Program-made: the position numbers and the translations under genes
Notes under the pieces: generated by a model
Database searches by the model: none
Seen by the model: only the letters and a program-made list of their open reading frames with translations
Told to the model about the DNA's origin: nothing
Shown: piece after piece, positions 25,210 to 34,416 of the stretch
How positions within the stretch are numbered: the first letter of the stretch is position 1
Layout of the letters: each line of letters opens with the position of its first letter
From: Gluconacetobacter dulcium
GTDB lineage: Bacteria > Pseudomonadota > Alphaproteobacteria > Acetobacterales > Acetobacteraceae
DNA: 64,000 bases
NCBI RefSeq assembly: GCF_014174165.1
Contig: NZ_JABEQN010000002.1
Coordinates: 62,001-126,000, forward strand
Reading direction: 5' to 3'

Positions 25210-26271
25210 TCAGGCCGTCTTTTTGGCCTCGATCAGTTGGCGGTAGATGTCGAGATAGTCCTCGGCCATCCGGCGGGCGGTGAAGCGTTCCTCGAATCGC
25301 TGGCGGATGCGGTCGTGCTGCATTTCGGGCAGGCGGGCGCAGGCGGCGATGGCCTCGCGCTCGTCATCCACGATCAGGCCGGTCAGCCCGTCTTCCAGCA
25401 CCTCGGGGACCGAGCCGCGACGGAAGGCGACGACGGGGGTGCCGCAGGCCATGGCCTCGATCATCACCAGGCCGAACGGCTCGGGCCAGTCGATCGGCAT
25501 CAGCAGGGCGCGCGCGCCCGACAGGAAGGCGGGTTTCTGGCGGTCGTTGATCTCGCCGATCAGTTCCACGCCCTCGCCCAGCATCGGGACGATCTCGCGC
25601 TCGAAATATTCGGCGTCCACCTTGTCGATCTTGGCGGCGATCTTGAGCGGTACGTTGAGGGCGCGGGCGATGCGGATTGCCTTGTCCACGCCTTTTTCCG
25701 GGCAGATCCTGCCCAGGAAGGCGAAATAGTCGCGCGGGCCGGGCTGGGGCGTCAGCAGCTTTTCAGGCAGGCCGTGCAGCACGGTGCGCACATAATGGGC
25801 CTGGGGGAGCGGCAGGCGCTGGTTGTTGGAGATCGAGACGATCGGCACCTTGGGGAAGGCGTCGAAGACCGGTTGCAGTTCCATCAGGTCCAGGCGACCG
25901 TGCATCGTGGTGAGCATCGGCGTGGGCTGGCGGCTGAAATAGGTGAAGGGCCAGTAATCCATATGGAAATGCAGGATATCGAACTGCTCCGCCGCGCGGG
26001 CGACCTGCTCCATCATGAGCATGTGCGGCGCGATCGGGTCGCGAATCGCGGGGTCGAGGCGCAGGGCCTGGGGCCAGCAGGCGGTCAGCCGGGCGGAGGT
26101 CACGCTGTCGCCACTGGCGAACAGGGTCACATCATGGCCCATGGCCGTCAGTTCTTCCGTCAGGAAAGACACGACACGCTCGGTGCCGCCATACAGTTTG
26201 GGCGGTACGGCTTCATGGAGCGGCGCGATCTGGGCGATACGCATGGGGCTGGTCACTTCTTTCTTCCGCAT
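25210..26271 (-). CDS. Glycosyltransferase family 4 protein
   Basis: A 353-residue GT-B-fold glycosyltransferase. The N-terminal domain begins MRIAQIAPLHEAVPPKLYGG with the acceptor-side glycine loop, and the C-terminal donor-binding domain has FLGRICPEKGVD and the family signature EPFGLVMIEAMACGTPVVAF. Such enzymes move a sugar from a nucleotide sugar onto a lipid, polysaccharide or small acceptor in the cytoplasm. The acceptor is not evident. Two in-frame ATGs are possible, 26271 and 26244; the second gives the common family start. No other polysaccharide genes are adjacent. It is divergent from an ABC exporter. Confidence 0.9.
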   Translation of the reverse strand: MRKKEVTSPMRIAQIAPLHEAVPPKLYGGTERVVSFLTEELTAMGHDVTLFASGDSVTSARLTACWPQALRLDPAIRDPIAPHMLMMEQVARAAEQFDILHFHMDYWPFTYFSRQPTPMLTTMHGRLDLMELQPVFDAFPKVPIVSISNNQRLPLPQAHYVRTVLHGLPEKLLTPQPGPRDYFAFLGRICPEKGVDKAIRIARALNVPLKIAAKIDKVDAEYFEREIVPMLGEGVELIGEINDRQKPAFLSGARALLMPIDWPEPFGLVMIEAMACGTPVVAFRRGSVPEVLEDGLTGLIVDDEREAIAACARLPEMQHDRIRQRFEERFTARRMAEDYLDIYRQLIEAKKTA

Positions 26272-26470
26272 GAATGGACAGGGGATGCTAGCGTGGCATC
26301 GGGAAACGGCAAATCAATGGCACGCCGGAGGGCGGGCTGCGGCACCAGGTGGAACGATGCGCGATAAAGGTTGTTCCGTCTGACGGGCCGACCTGCCCGG
26401 CATCTGCGGGGATGGGCAGGGAGAGCCTATCTTTCCTGCCCACGATCCGGATAGATAAACGTTTCAGGGT

Positions 26471-28330
26471 GTGGAACTTTCCGCGCGTCACGACGACCGG
26501 ACAGGCCGGCAGCAGAGAGGGCAGCCGATTTTGGCGACTGAGACCAGGACCACCATTTCAGACGATCAGCTGGTTCATTATCCGGGCCGGCCGCTTGCCT
26601 TCGTCTTCCGCTATGCGCGGGGTCATGCGCTGCTGCATGCCGTGATCTTCCTCTCCGTCATGGTCGCCGTGGCGTGCACCGTCGGGGCCACCTATGCCAC
26701 CCGCTTCCTGGTCGATACCATGACCGCGCACGGTGTGGGAGACATGCCGCCCGTCTGGAACGCCGTGGTGGCGCTGGTCGTGGTCATTGCCTTCGACAAC
26801 ATGTCGTGGCGGGTGGCCGGGTGGTTCGCCACCTATGCTTTCGTGGACATGACCGGTGACGTGCGGCGCGACCTGTTCCGCTATCTGACGAGCCATTCCG
26901 CCGGCTATTTCGCCGACCGGATGTCCGGCGCCATGGCGACGCGCATTTCCACCGCTTCGATGTCGGTCTTCACGCTGGAGAATCTGGCGGCGTGGAACGT
27001 GCTGCCGCCCTGCCTGAACGTGGCGCTGTCGGTCAGCCTGCTGCTGACGATCAGCCCGGTGATGGCGGGGGTGATCGTGGCGCTGTCGGCCGGGCTGTGC
27101 CTGCTGATGTTCCGCATGGCGGCCGGCGGGCGGGGCATGCACCAGCATTATGCCGCCGAGGCGGCGCGCGTGGATGGCGAGATGCTGGACATCGTCAATA
27201 ACCTGCCGCTGGTCCGGTCCTTCGGCATGACAGGCTATGAGCGGCTGCGCCTGGGCGAGACGATGCGCCAGGAGATGGGCGCGCGGGGCCGGTCGCTGCG
27301 CTACATGGAAAAGCTGCGGCTGGTGCATGCTGTGCTGACGGCGGTGCTGACGGCCGGGCTGCTGTTCTGGGTGGTGATGCTGTGGCATCTGGGCCGCGCC
27401 AGCATCGGCGACGTGGTGATGGTGGCCAATCTGGGCTTCATGATCCTGCATGGCACACGCGATCTGGCTGTGGCGCTGGTGGAGACAATCCAGCATATCG
27501 CGCGGCTGGACGAGGCGCTCTCGGCCATTCTGGTGCCGCATGAGATGGTCGATTCGCCGAATGCGCGCGGCTTTGCCGGCCCGGTGCGGGGCGAGGTCGC
27601 GTTTCGCGACGTGATGTTCGCCTATCCGGGTGGCGCGCCGGTGCTGTCGCATTTCAATCTGGTGATCGAGGCCGGGACACGGGTCGGACTGGTGGGGCGG
27701 TCGGGCTCGGGCAAGAGCACGATTCTGGCGCTGGTGCAGCGTCTGCGATACGTGCAGGGGGGCGCGGTCCAGATCGACGGGGTCGATCTGCGCGACCTGG
27801 ACGAAGCGAGCCTGCGGGCCTGCATGTCGGTGGTGCCGCAGGATGTGTCGCTGCTGCGGCGGTCGGTGATGGAGAATATCCGCTACGGCCGGCCGGATGC
27901 GACGGATGACGAGGTGATCGCGGCCTCGATCGCCGCCGGGTGTCGCGACTTTATCGACGCGATGCCCGAGGGCTTCCAGACCGAGGTGGGGGATCGCGGC
28001 GTCAAGCTCTCGGGTGGCCAGCGGCAGCGAATTGCCATTGCGCGCGCGTTTCTGCGCAATGCGCCCATCCTGATCCTCGACGAGGCCACCAGCGCGCTGG
28101 ACAGCGAGAGCGAGCAGCGCGTGCAGGAGGCGCTGGATCGTCTGAAGGTGGGGCGCACCGTGATTGCGGTGGCGCACCGGCTTTCTACCCTGCGCGATTT
28201 CGACCGCATCGTGGTGATGGATCATGGCCGGATCGTGCAGGATGGGCCGGTGAGCGTGCTGGAACGGACGGAAGGCCCGTATCGCGATTTCCTCGAACGC
28301 CAGTCCATGTTTATCGAGGACGTGGTGTAA
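26471..28330 (+). CDS. ABC transporter, fused permease and ATPase (ABCB/MsbA-like)
   Basis: A 619-residue half-transporter with a six-helix membrane domain (about residues 50-340) and a nucleotide-binding domain (about 370-600) with Walker A GRSGSGKST, signature LSGGQRQR, Walker B ILILDEAT and an H-loop (VAHRLSTL). It should work as a homodimer exporting a lipid, peptide or drug; the substrate is unknown. The frame opens at GTG 26471. A TTG at 26531 preceded by AGAGAGG is an alternative that removes 20 residues without touching the domains. A GntR-family gene starts five bases downstream, so the two are probably co-transcribed. Confidence 0.92.
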   Translation: MELSARHDDRTGRQQRGQPILATETRTTISDDQLVHYPGRPLAFVFRYARGHALLHAVIFLSVMVAVACTVGATYATRFLVDTMTAHGVGDMPPVWNAVVALVVVIAFDNMSWRVAGWFATYAFVDMTGDVRRDLFRYLTSHSAGYFADRMSGAMATRISTASMSVFTLENLAAWNVLPPCLNVALSVSLLLTISPVMAGVIVALSAGLCLLMFRMAAGGRGMHQHYAAEAARVDGEMLDIVNNLPLVRSFGMTGYERLRLGETMRQEMGARGRSLRYMEKLRLVHAVLTAVLTAGLLFWVVMLWHLGRASIGDVVMVANLGFMILHGTRDLAVALVETIQHIARLDEALSAILVPHEMVDSPNARGFAGPVRGEVAFRDVMFAYPGGAPVLSHFNLVIEAGTRVGLVGRSGSGKSTILALVQRLRYVQGGAVQIDGVDLRDLDEASLRACMSVVPQDVSLLRRSVMENIRYGRPDATDDEVIAASIAAGCRDFIDAMPEGFQTEVGDRGVKLSGGQRQRIAIARAFLRNAPILILDEATSALDSESEQRVQEALDRLKVGRTVIAVAHRLSTLRDFDRIVVMDHGRIVQDGPVSVLERTEGPYRDFLERQSMFIEDVV

Positions 28331-28334
28331 CGAG

Positions 28335-29111
28335 ATGATGAAGGATTGGGACGAGGGTGAGGTGATGGAGCGTGTGGCGGCTTTGCCTGAAGGGCGGGGG
28401 CATGTCGCGGAGAAGGCGGCGTGGCCCAGCCCCGCGGCGATGGAGAATGGCCGGCGGGCGCTGAGTGCCGAAGCCTATGAATATATTCGCGGCGGGCTGA
28501 TCCGCAGCCGCTACAAGGTGGGCCAGAGGCTGGTGCTGCGCCCGCTGGCGGCCGAGCTGGGGTTGAGCCCCACGCCGGTGCGCGAGGCCCTGCTGCGGCT
28601 GGTATCGGAGCAGGCGCTGGACCTGAACGACCGCAATACGGCGGTTGTGCCCGACATCACGCCCGCCAGTTTTCGCGAAATCCATTCGCTGCGCGTCGAT
28701 CTGGAAAGCCGGCTGATCCAGGCGGCGGCTTTGCGGGCCACGGCTGAGGAACTGGATGCGCTGTCGGACGTGCATGAACAGTTCCAGCTTGCCTGCGCGC
28801 GGCAGGATGAAGGCATGATGGCGGCCGGGAATGCCGATTTCCATGCCATGCTGGCGGGCATTGCCGACCTGCCGCTGACGGCGAATATCCTGCATAACCT
28901 GTGGGCGCGGATCGGGCCGCTTTATGCGCTGGCCCGTACCGCGCCGCCCGCGCGGCCGGCCGGGATGCGCCACCCCCATGAGGACCTGATCGCCGCGTTG
29001 CGGGCGCATGATCCGGAGGCCGCGACCCGCGCGCTGATTGTCGATGCGGATTATGCGCGGAGCTGGATCGAGCCGTTACTGTCGCAAGGTATGGTGCGGG
29101 ACCAGCCGTGA
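28335..29111 (+). CDS. GntR-family regulator, FCD subfamily
   Basis: A 258-residue regulator with a variable N-terminus of about 40 residues, then a GntR winged helix (YEYIRGGLIRSRYKVGQRLV, then PLAAELGLSPTPVREALLRL) and a helical FCD effector domain with metal-type His residues (NADFHAMLAGIAD, HPHEDLIAALRAHD). It begins five bases after the ABC exporter stop, implying one transcript and possible control of the exporter or of distant genes. An inner ATG at 28365 or 28440 could be the real start. It is unrelated in detail to the GntR protein near the left end. The effector is unknown. Confidence 0.9.
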   Translation: MMKDWDEGEVMERVAALPEGRGHVAEKAAWPSPAAMENGRRALSAEAYEYIRGGLIRSRYKVGQRLVLRPLAAELGLSPTPVREALLRLVSEQALDLNDRNTAVVPDITPASFREIHSLRVDLESRLIQAAALRATAEELDALSDVHEQFQLACARQDEGMMAAGNADFHAMLAGIADLPLTANILHNLWARIGPLYALARTAPPARPAGMRHPHEDLIAALRAHDPEAATRALIVDADYARSWIEPLLSQGMVRDQP

Positions 29112-29139
29112 GGGGGGATATCGTGCGCCGACCGTTGGT

Positions 29140-29340
29140 GTGGCGACGGTCGTCGTCATCATCGCGGGCGATTGCCTGATGGTGGGCGGCTTTGGGTTCC
29201 AGGTGCCGTTCTGCCTGGACATGCTGGATTGGTACGGCCGCCATATCCAGATATTGGCGTTGCTGGTGCTGGGTAACGCCATCAGAATATGGGGCCGCCA
29301 GGATGTGCCCTATGCGGAGCGGGTTCGTCAGGGATGGTGA
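29140..29340 (+). CDS. Possible small membrane protein
   Basis: A 66-residue frame from GTG 29140 with hydrophobic stretches VVVIIAGDCLMVGGFGF and HIQILALLVLGNAIRIWG and a charged tail. It could be a two-helix membrane protein filling the space between the GntR gene and minE. There is no strong ribosome site and no family I recognise, so it may not be expressed. Confidence 0.3.
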   Translation: MATVVVIIAGDCLMVGGFGFQVPFCLDMLDWYGRHIQILALLVLGNAIRIWGRQDVPYAERVRQGW

Positions 29341-29391
29341 CCGTGGGGTGGCCGGGGCCGGTCAGGCCGGACCCGGCTGGAAAGCGCCCGT

Positions 29392-29661
29392 TCAGGCGGT
29401 TTTGACCGCCGGTCTGGTTTCGGGAACCTCGATGTCGATCTCCAGCATCGAGACGCCTGTGCCGCGATCCATCTTGATCTGGACCTTGTCCTGATCGACC
29501 GAGATATGCCGCTTGATGACCTCCAGGATTTCCTCCTGAAGCGTGGCGATCAGTTCCGACTGGCCTTCGCCGGCGCGTTCGTGCGCCAGGAGGATCTGCA
29601 AACGGTCACGGGCGACGGGGGCCGAGGTTTTTCGTCCGAAGAATGAGGCCAGAAAACTCAT
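29392..29661 (-). CDS. minE: Cell-division topological specificity factor MinE
   Basis: An 89-residue MinE, which stimulates MinD ATPase at the membrane and drives pole-to-pole oscillation. The N-terminal membrane/MinD-binding segment ([20 protein letters not shown]) is followed by [11 protein letters not shown] and the dimerisation domain ([20 protein letters not shown]). The ATG overlaps the minD stop by four bases (ATGA), indicating coupled translation. Confidence 0.97.
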   Translation of the reverse strand: MSFLASFFGRKTSAPVARDRLQILLAHERAGEGQSELIATLQEEILEVIKRHISVDQDKVQIKMDRGTGVSMLEIDIEVPETRPAVKTA

Positions 29662-30473
29662 GCGACACTCCGCTTGAACAGCCAGTCGAACAGGCCCTTG
29701 CGTTCGGTCGGCACGCTGACATCCAGTGTCTCGCCTTCCAGGCGGCGCACCGCTTCGAAATAGGCGCGGGACGGCGCACTGGTCGGATTGGATAACGTGA
29801 CCGGCATGCCGAGGTTCGATGCCCGCAGAACTTCTTCGCTTTCGGGAATGATGCCCAGCAGGGGGATCGACAGGATTTCCAGCACGTCTTCGGTGCGCAG
29901 CATTTCGCCGCGCGCGGCGCGGGCGGGGTCGTAGCGTGTCAGCAGCAGGTGCTTGTCGATCTTCTCGCCCTTCTTGGCGCGCTCGGTGGTGCTGTCGAGC
30001 ATGCCGATGATGCGGTCGCTGTCGCGCACCGACGAGACCTCGGGGTTGGTCACCACCACCGCCTGGTCGGCGTGGTACATCGCCAGTTGCGCGCCGCGCT
30101 CGATGCCGGCGGGGCTGTCGCAGATCACCCAGTCGAATTTCTCGCGCAGTTCCTCGATGACCCGGGCGACGCCCTCCGGGGTCAGGGCGTCCTTGTCGCG
30201 GGTCTGGGAGGCGGGAAGAATCGAGAGGGTTTCCAACCGCTTGTCGCGGATCAGGGCCTGGGCCAGCTTGGCGTCGCCCTGCACGACGTTGATCAGGTCG
30301 AACACCACGCGGCGTTCCGCGCCCATCACCAGATCCAGGTTGCGCAATCCGACATCGAAATCGACGACGACGACGTTCTTCCCGGTCTGGGCCAGTGCCG
30401 CGCCGAGGGCAGCGGTCGATGTGGTCTTGCCCACACCGCCCTTACCCGAAGTGACAACCAGCACCTTGGCCAT
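29658..30473 (-). CDS. minD: Septum-site-determining ATPase MinD
   Basis: A 271-residue ParA-type ATPase that recruits MinC to the membrane and excludes FtsZ rings from the poles. The deviant Walker A is in [17 protein letters not shown], with switch regions [14 protein letters not shown] and [16 protein letters not shown], and a C-terminal amphipathic membrane helix ([15 protein letters not shown]). AAGGAA lies about nine bases before the ATG. The order is minC-minD-minE. Confidence 0.98.
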   Translation of the reverse strand: MAKVLVVTSGKGGVGKTTSTAALGAALAQTGKNVVVVDFDVGLRNLDLVMGAERRVVFDLINVVQGDAKLAQALIRDKRLETLSILPASQTRDKDALTPEGVARVIEELREKFDWVICDSPAGIERGAQLAMYHADQAVVVTNPEVSSVRDSDRIIGMLDSTTERAKKGEKIDKHLLLTRYDPARAARGEMLRTEDVLEILSIPLLGIIPESEEVLRASNLGMPVTLSNPTSAPSRAYFEAVRRLEGETLDVSVPTERKGLFDWLFKRSVA

Positions 30474-30576
30474 ACGCGTGTTTCCTTATGTCGGGACCTG
30501 CCATTCTGCGGCAACGTCTTGAATATGAATCTAGTGGCGGAAATGTGGTGAGGGCAACGGGAAAGCGGAATGTTCG

Positions 30577-31308
30577 TCAGTTCAGGGGCCGGACGACGAG
30601 GGTATCGTCTTCCAGCATCGCCTGGGCGGAGCGACCGTTCAGGGCGGGGTCGATCTCCTCGGCAATCATATAATAGCCGTCGATCGCCAGGAGTTCCGCT
30701 TTCATCACGCCGGCGAAGATCCGCGCCCCGGTCTGCCCGCCCATGCCGGCGATCGCCCGCCCGCGCAGCGTGCCGTAGACATGGACCGAGCCGCCCGCCG
30801 AAATCTCGGCCCCCGATGCCACGGACCCGATGACGACCACGTCGCCGTCGGGGTTCTGGACCGACTGCCCGGATCGCACCGGCCCCTCGACGACCAGCGC
30901 CGAGGGAGGCCCTGCCGGCTGGACGGCGGCGGGTGCCGTGCCGTCCGTGTCTTCGTCGGGCAGTTCCACCGTGCCGGCGGCGCGGCCGCCCTCGAATGCC
31001 ATGGGCCAGTCCCAGCCGGCGACGGCCGGCCAATCCGGATCGGCGCCCTCGATCCCGATGATCCTGACCCCGCGTTCCAGCAGGGCCGGATAGAGTTCCG
31101 CCAGCCCTTCGGCATCGCCCGCCAGCAGCCCGAGATCGAGAATGATCGGCTTGCCTACGAAAAAGGAAGGCGAGCGCGCGATCTGGGCATCCAGCCCGCG
31201 CAGCCAGTCATCGAGTTCGGCTTCGGGGGAGAGCACCAGCGCCAGGAAAGAGCGGCCACGGGCGCGAATGCGGGGAAGCGGGCGGGTTTCGTCGGACAAG
31301 GGCGTCAC
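30577..31308 (-). CDS. minC: Septum-site-determining protein MinC
   Basis: A 243-residue FtsZ polymerisation inhibitor. The N-terminal domain (about 10-110, RGRSFLALVLSPEAELDDWL) binds FtsZ; a Pro/Ala-rich linker leads to the C-terminal beta-helix (about 140-240, VRSGQSVQNPDGDVVVIGSV, GAEISAGGSVHVYGTLRGRA) that binds MinD. The start is GTG 31308 with GAAGG just upstream. It leads the min operon and is divergent from fzlA across 148 bases. Confidence 0.96.
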   Translation of the reverse strand: MTPLSDETRPLPRIRARGRSFLALVLSPEAELDDWLRGLDAQIARSPSFFVGKPIILDLGLLAGDAEGLAELYPALLERGVRIIGIEGADPDWPAVAGWDWPMAFEGGRAAGTVELPDEDTDGTAPAAVQPAGPPSALVVEGPVRSGQSVQNPDGDVVVIGSVASGAEISAGGSVHVYGTLRGRAIAGMGGQTGARIFAGVMKAELLAIDGYYMIAEEIDPALNGRSAQAMLEDDTLVVRPLN

Positions 31309-31456
31309 GGACCTTCACGTTTGCTGGGAAGGGAGCCCGTACCAGCTACCGTGAGAACGGGGCGCTGTCGAGCGATCCGCGCGTTCGGGCGCCGATTTCC
31401 GTCCGGGCGTGCAAGGGCTCTTGGCGCGGCGTGTTGCGATGGCATAAACTGGTAGA

Positions 31457-32125
31457 ATGCGTATCCTCTATCATCTTCCGCTTTCGCCCTCTTGTCGCAA
31501 GGTTCGTCTGGTGCTGGGCGAGAAGCGGCTGCCGTTCGAACTGATGATGGAACGGGTCTGGGAACGCCGGCCCGACTATCTTGCGGTCAACCCGGCCGGT
31601 ACCGTCCCGATGCTGGTCGAGGAAAACGGGCTTTCGATCCCCAATTCGTCGGTGATCTGCGAATATCTCGAAGAAGCCTATCCCGACACGCCGCTGCTGG
31701 GGCGCACGCTGGCCGAGCGGGTCGAGGTGCGCAGGCTGGTCGCGTGGTTCGACGAGAAATTCGCCAGCGAAGTGACGCAGAACCTGCTGCATGAGAAGGT
31801 GATGAAGCGGATCGCGGGGCGCGGCAACCCGGACGGCAACGCGCTGCGGGCGGGGTATGCCAATATCCGCTATCATATGTCTTATCTGGACTGGTTGGCC
31901 GAGACGCGGAAATGGCTGGCGGGACCGACGCTCTCGCTGGCCGATTTCGCCGCCGCCGCGCATCTGTCGTGCCTGGATTTCATCAACGATGTCGATTGGA
32001 CCAAGGCGCCGGCGGCCAAGGACTGGTACGCCCGGATGAAATCCCGCCCGTGTTTCCGCGCGCTGCTGAACGACCGGGTGACGGGGATCGTGCCGCCGGA
32101 TCATTACGCCGACCTCGATTTCTGA
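31457..32125 (+). CDS. fzlA: FtsZ-binding glutathione-S-transferase-like protein FzlA
   Basis: A 222-residue protein with an N-terminal thioredoxin-like and C-terminal helical GST fold. It resembles Caulobacter FzlA closely: LYHLPLSPSCRKVRL at the start, ERRPDYLAVNPAGTVPML, VRRLVAWFDEKF, LADFAAAAHLSCLD and the C-terminal PPDHYADLDF, which is characteristic of FzlA and not of catalytic GSTs. FzlA binds FtsZ filaments and is needed for cell constriction in Caulobacter. The ATG at 31457 has only a weak ribosome site. It is divergent from minCDE, so two FtsZ-regulating systems are neighbours. An 8-base gap separates it from a flavoprotein gene. Confidence 0.86.
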   Translation: MRILYHLPLSPSCRKVRLVLGEKRLPFELMMERVWERRPDYLAVNPAGTVPMLVEENGLSIPNSSVICEYLEEAYPDTPLLGRTLAERVEVRRLVAWFDEKFASEVTQNLLHEKVMKRIAGRGNPDGNALRAGYANIRYHMSYLDWLAETRKWLAGPTLSLADFAAAAHLSCLDFINDVDWTKAPAAKDWYARMKSRPCFRALLNDRVTGIVPPDHYADLDF

Positions 32126-32132
32126 TCGCGCG

Positions 32133-33329
32133 ATGTCCCTGATGATCGAGACGGACGCCATCGTGCTGGGCGCGGGCGCGGCCGGGCTGATGGCGGCGCT
32201 GGCGGCCGGTCAGCGCGGGCGGCGCGTGGTGGTGCTGGACCATGTGGCCGAGGCCGGGCGCAAGATCCTGATTTCGGGCGGCGGACGCTGCAACTTTACC
32301 AATCTGGATACCGAGCCGGGGCGGTTTCTCTCCGGCAATCCGCATTTCGCCAAATCGGCGTTGGCGCGGTTCAGGCCCGCCGACATTCTGGAGATGATCG
32401 GCCGCCATGGCATTGCCTGGCATGAGAAGACGCTGGGGCAATTGTTCTGCGACGGATCGGCGCGGCAGGTGGTGGCCATGCTGCTGGCGGAATGCGCGGC
32501 CGGTGGCGTGGATATCCGCCTGTCGCACCGGATCGTGGGGGTGAGCGGCGGCGAGGGGTTCCGGGTGGAGACCGATCGCGGGGTGTTCCGTGCGCCGGCG
32601 CTGGTGCTGGCGACTGGGGGGCTTTCGATCCCGCGTATGGGGGCGACCGGTCTTGCGCATGGGATTGCGCGGCAGTTCGGGCTGGGTGTGACGGCGACCG
32701 CTCCGGCGCTGGTGCCGCTGACGCTGGATGCGGCCGGGGAGGGATGGACGCGCGAACTGGCCGGCGTTTCGCTGGACGTGCAGGCACAGTGTGGCGGCAA
32801 GCGGTTTCGCGAGGCGATGCTGTTTACCCATCGCGGCCTGTCCGGCCCGGCGATCCTGCAGATTTCGTCCTATTGGGAACCGGGGCGGGAGATTTGCCTG
32901 AACCTGTTGCCTGGATGCGATGCGGGTGCGGTGTTGCGCGAGGCGAAGCGGCAGCGGCCCCGGGTGGAGGGGCGGACGATGCTGGGCGGTTTCCTGCCGC
33001 AGCGTTTCGCCCAGGCGATGGCGGCGCGCCACCTGCCGGACCGGCCGGTGGGCGATGTGCCTGACGCGGCGTTGAACCGTCTGGGGCAGGTGCTGGCCGG
33101 TTGGCGCCTGATGCCGGCCGGGAGCGAGGGCTATGCCAAGGCCGAGGTGACGCGCGGGGGCATTGATACGGGCGCCCTGTCGTCGCGCACCATGGAGGCG
33201 CGGGAGGTGCCCGGCCTTTATGCGGTGGGCGAGGCGGTGGATGTGACGGGCTGGCTTGGCGGTTATAATTTTCAGTGGGCCTGGGCCAGCGGCCATGCGG
33301 CGGGTCGCGCGATCGCCGAAAAGGGTTGA
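32133..33329 (+). CDS. FAD-dependent oxidoreductase, HI0933/YhiN family
   Basis: A 398-residue flavoprotein. The N-terminal Rossmann motif is GAGAAGLMAALAAGQRGRRV, followed by the family signature ISGGGRCNFTN, a mid-region LVLATGGLSIPRMGATG and a C-terminal second dinucleotide motif (GLYAVGEAVDVTGWLGGYNF). HI0933-like proteins bind FAD; their physiological reaction is mostly unknown. The start is ATG 32133, with ATG 32142 as an alternative. It follows fzlA on the same strand with an 8-base gap, so they are probably co-transcribed. Confidence 0.9.
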   Translation: MSLMIETDAIVLGAGAAGLMAALAAGQRGRRVVVLDHVAEAGRKILISGGGRCNFTNLDTEPGRFLSGNPHFAKSALARFRPADILEMIGRHGIAWHEKTLGQLFCDGSARQVVAMLLAECAAGGVDIRLSHRIVGVSGGEGFRVETDRGVFRAPALVLATGGLSIPRMGATGLAHGIARQFGLGVTATAPALVPLTLDAAGEGWTRELAGVSLDVQAQCGGKRFREAMLFTHRGLSGPAILQISSYWEPGREICLNLLPGCDAGAVLREAKRQRPRVEGRTMLGGFLPQRFAQAMAARHLPDRPVGDVPDAALNRLGQVLAGWRLMPAGSEGYAKAEVTRGGIDTGALSSRTMEAREVPGLYAVGEAVDVTGWLGGYNFQWAWASGHAAGRAIAEKG

Positions 33330-33401
33330 TCGCGGGGCGCGCAACTCGTTGGTCCCGCCAGCCGTTTCAGGATTCGCATGGTTCTTGGACGGGAGGATGG
33401 A

Positions 33402-33668
33402 ATGGCGACTGATCTGATTGCGCGCCTGCTGGTTGCGCGGGGGCGGATGTTCCTGCTTCTGGCAGGGCTGGCGGTTGTGCCGGCGGGGTGTACTGGTGTG
33501 GCGGAGGGGTATCCGCCGCCGCCGGGCACGCCGATCGCCGGATACGGATATCTCTGCAAGGCCGGTGTCTATACCTGCCATCTGCCGACTCAGGTGCCGC
33601 TGGGGTCCGATTGCTCATGTCCGGGGTTGGGTGCGCCGTCCTACGGGAACGTGCATCCGGGGAGATAG
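33402..33668 (+). CDS. Small lipoprotein with Cys-rich C-terminal part
   Basis: An 88-residue protein with a signal peptide (MFLLLAGLAVVPAGC) ending in a lipobox Cys, then a Pro/Gly-rich chain with five further Cys (LCKAGVYTCHLPT, SDCSCPG) suited to disulfides. The ATG at 33402 has GGGAGG five bases upstream, which decides the start over 33378. I do not recognise a family. It is followed by a very strong hairpin shared with the convergent sodC-like gene. Confidence 0.7.
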   Translation: MATDLIARLLVARGRMFLLLAGLAVVPAGCTGVAEGYPPPPGTPIAGYGYLCKAGVYTCHLPTQVPLGSDCSCPGLGAPSYGNVHPGR

Positions 33669-33684
33669 CCGGGCCGAATCGGAG

Positions 33685-33715
33685 GGGATGAGGCAGGTTC
33701 AACCTGCCTCATCCC
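33685..33715. terminator. Strong bidirectional hairpin between lipoprotein and sodC-like genes
   Basis: GGGATGAGGCAGGTT and AACCTGCCTCATCCC are perfect 15-base complementary arms around one central base, giving about 14 bp of stem. It lies exactly between two convergent genes. No T tract follows, but the stem is very stable. Confidence 0.75.
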
Positions 33716-33732
33716 GACCGCGCTGCGGTGGC

Positions 33733-34272
33733 TTACTGGGCCAGGACCGCGCAGGCCACGCGATCGCCGGCGCCGCCGATCGGCTGGGTCTGGTAGTCGT
33801 CGGGTTTGGCGTGGATGACCACCGAGGAGCCGTCGGCATCGAGCAGGGCGGGGCGTCCGCCGTCGCCCTTGAAGGACACCAGAGTGGAATAAAGCTCGAC
33901 CGTCGCGGTGCCGTCGGGGCCTACATGGATGTTGGGCAGGTCGCCGTCATCGTTGGCATTGGCGTTGAGCAGGCCGTGGACCGGCTTGGCGACATCGTGC
34001 GCATGGACGTGGCCGCCGGCACTCTTGAACGTGGGGGGCGTGCAGGCGCCTTTTTCGTGGAAATGCACGCCGTGCCAGCCGGGTGTGAGGCCGGTTGCGG
34101 TGATGCGCAGGATGACGCCCTTGGGCGCGTCGGTGACCTCGACCGTGCCGTGGGAGGCGCCGTCGCTGCCCTTGAGGTCGCCCGTCACCTTGTCGGCCGC
34201 GTAGGCGGACATCGGAAGGGCGAGCAGCCCCAGGCCGAGGGCCGCGACCCAGTTCCTGCATGAATACGCCAT
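33733..34272 (-). CDS. sodC: Cu-Zn superoxide dismutase family protein
   Basis: A 179-residue exported SodC-like protein with a signal peptide (LGLGLLALPMSAYAAD). Copper-site histidines are in GVHFHEKGAC, bridging and zinc-site histidines in SAGGHVHAHD and KPVHGLL, the Zn-loop Asp is in GDLPNIHV and the last Cu His in SSVVIHAKPDD; Cys residues in KGAC and ACAVL can form the disulfide. The His usually three residues before the GDLPN Asp (GPHAGD) is Asp here (NDDGD), so zinc binding may differ. Active enzymes dismutate periplasmic superoxide. The ATG at 34272 has an excellent GAGGAGG site, which decides it over the longer frame. It lies downstream of a siderophore receptor on the same strand. 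Confidence 0.88.
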   Translation of the reverse strand: MAYSCRNWVAALGLGLLALPMSAYAADKVTGDLKGSDGASHGTVEVTDAPKGVILRITATGLTPGWHGVHFHEKGACTPPTFKSAGGHVHAHDVAKPVHGLLNANANDDGDLPNIHVGPDGTATVELYSTLVSFKGDGGRPALLDADGSSVVIHAKPDDYQTQPIGGAGDRVACAVLAQ

Positions 34273-34416
34273 CGTTTCCTCCTCGAATGCTGCGCGGCCG
34301 GCTTTTGCGCCGGGCCGCGCGATGGTCTGAAAAGCTAGCATGCTTCGGGCGGTTCGTCCGGAACGCGAGATTTGATCCGTCGCATCGACCGGAACGTGAC
34401 CATCCATCAGCGGGGA

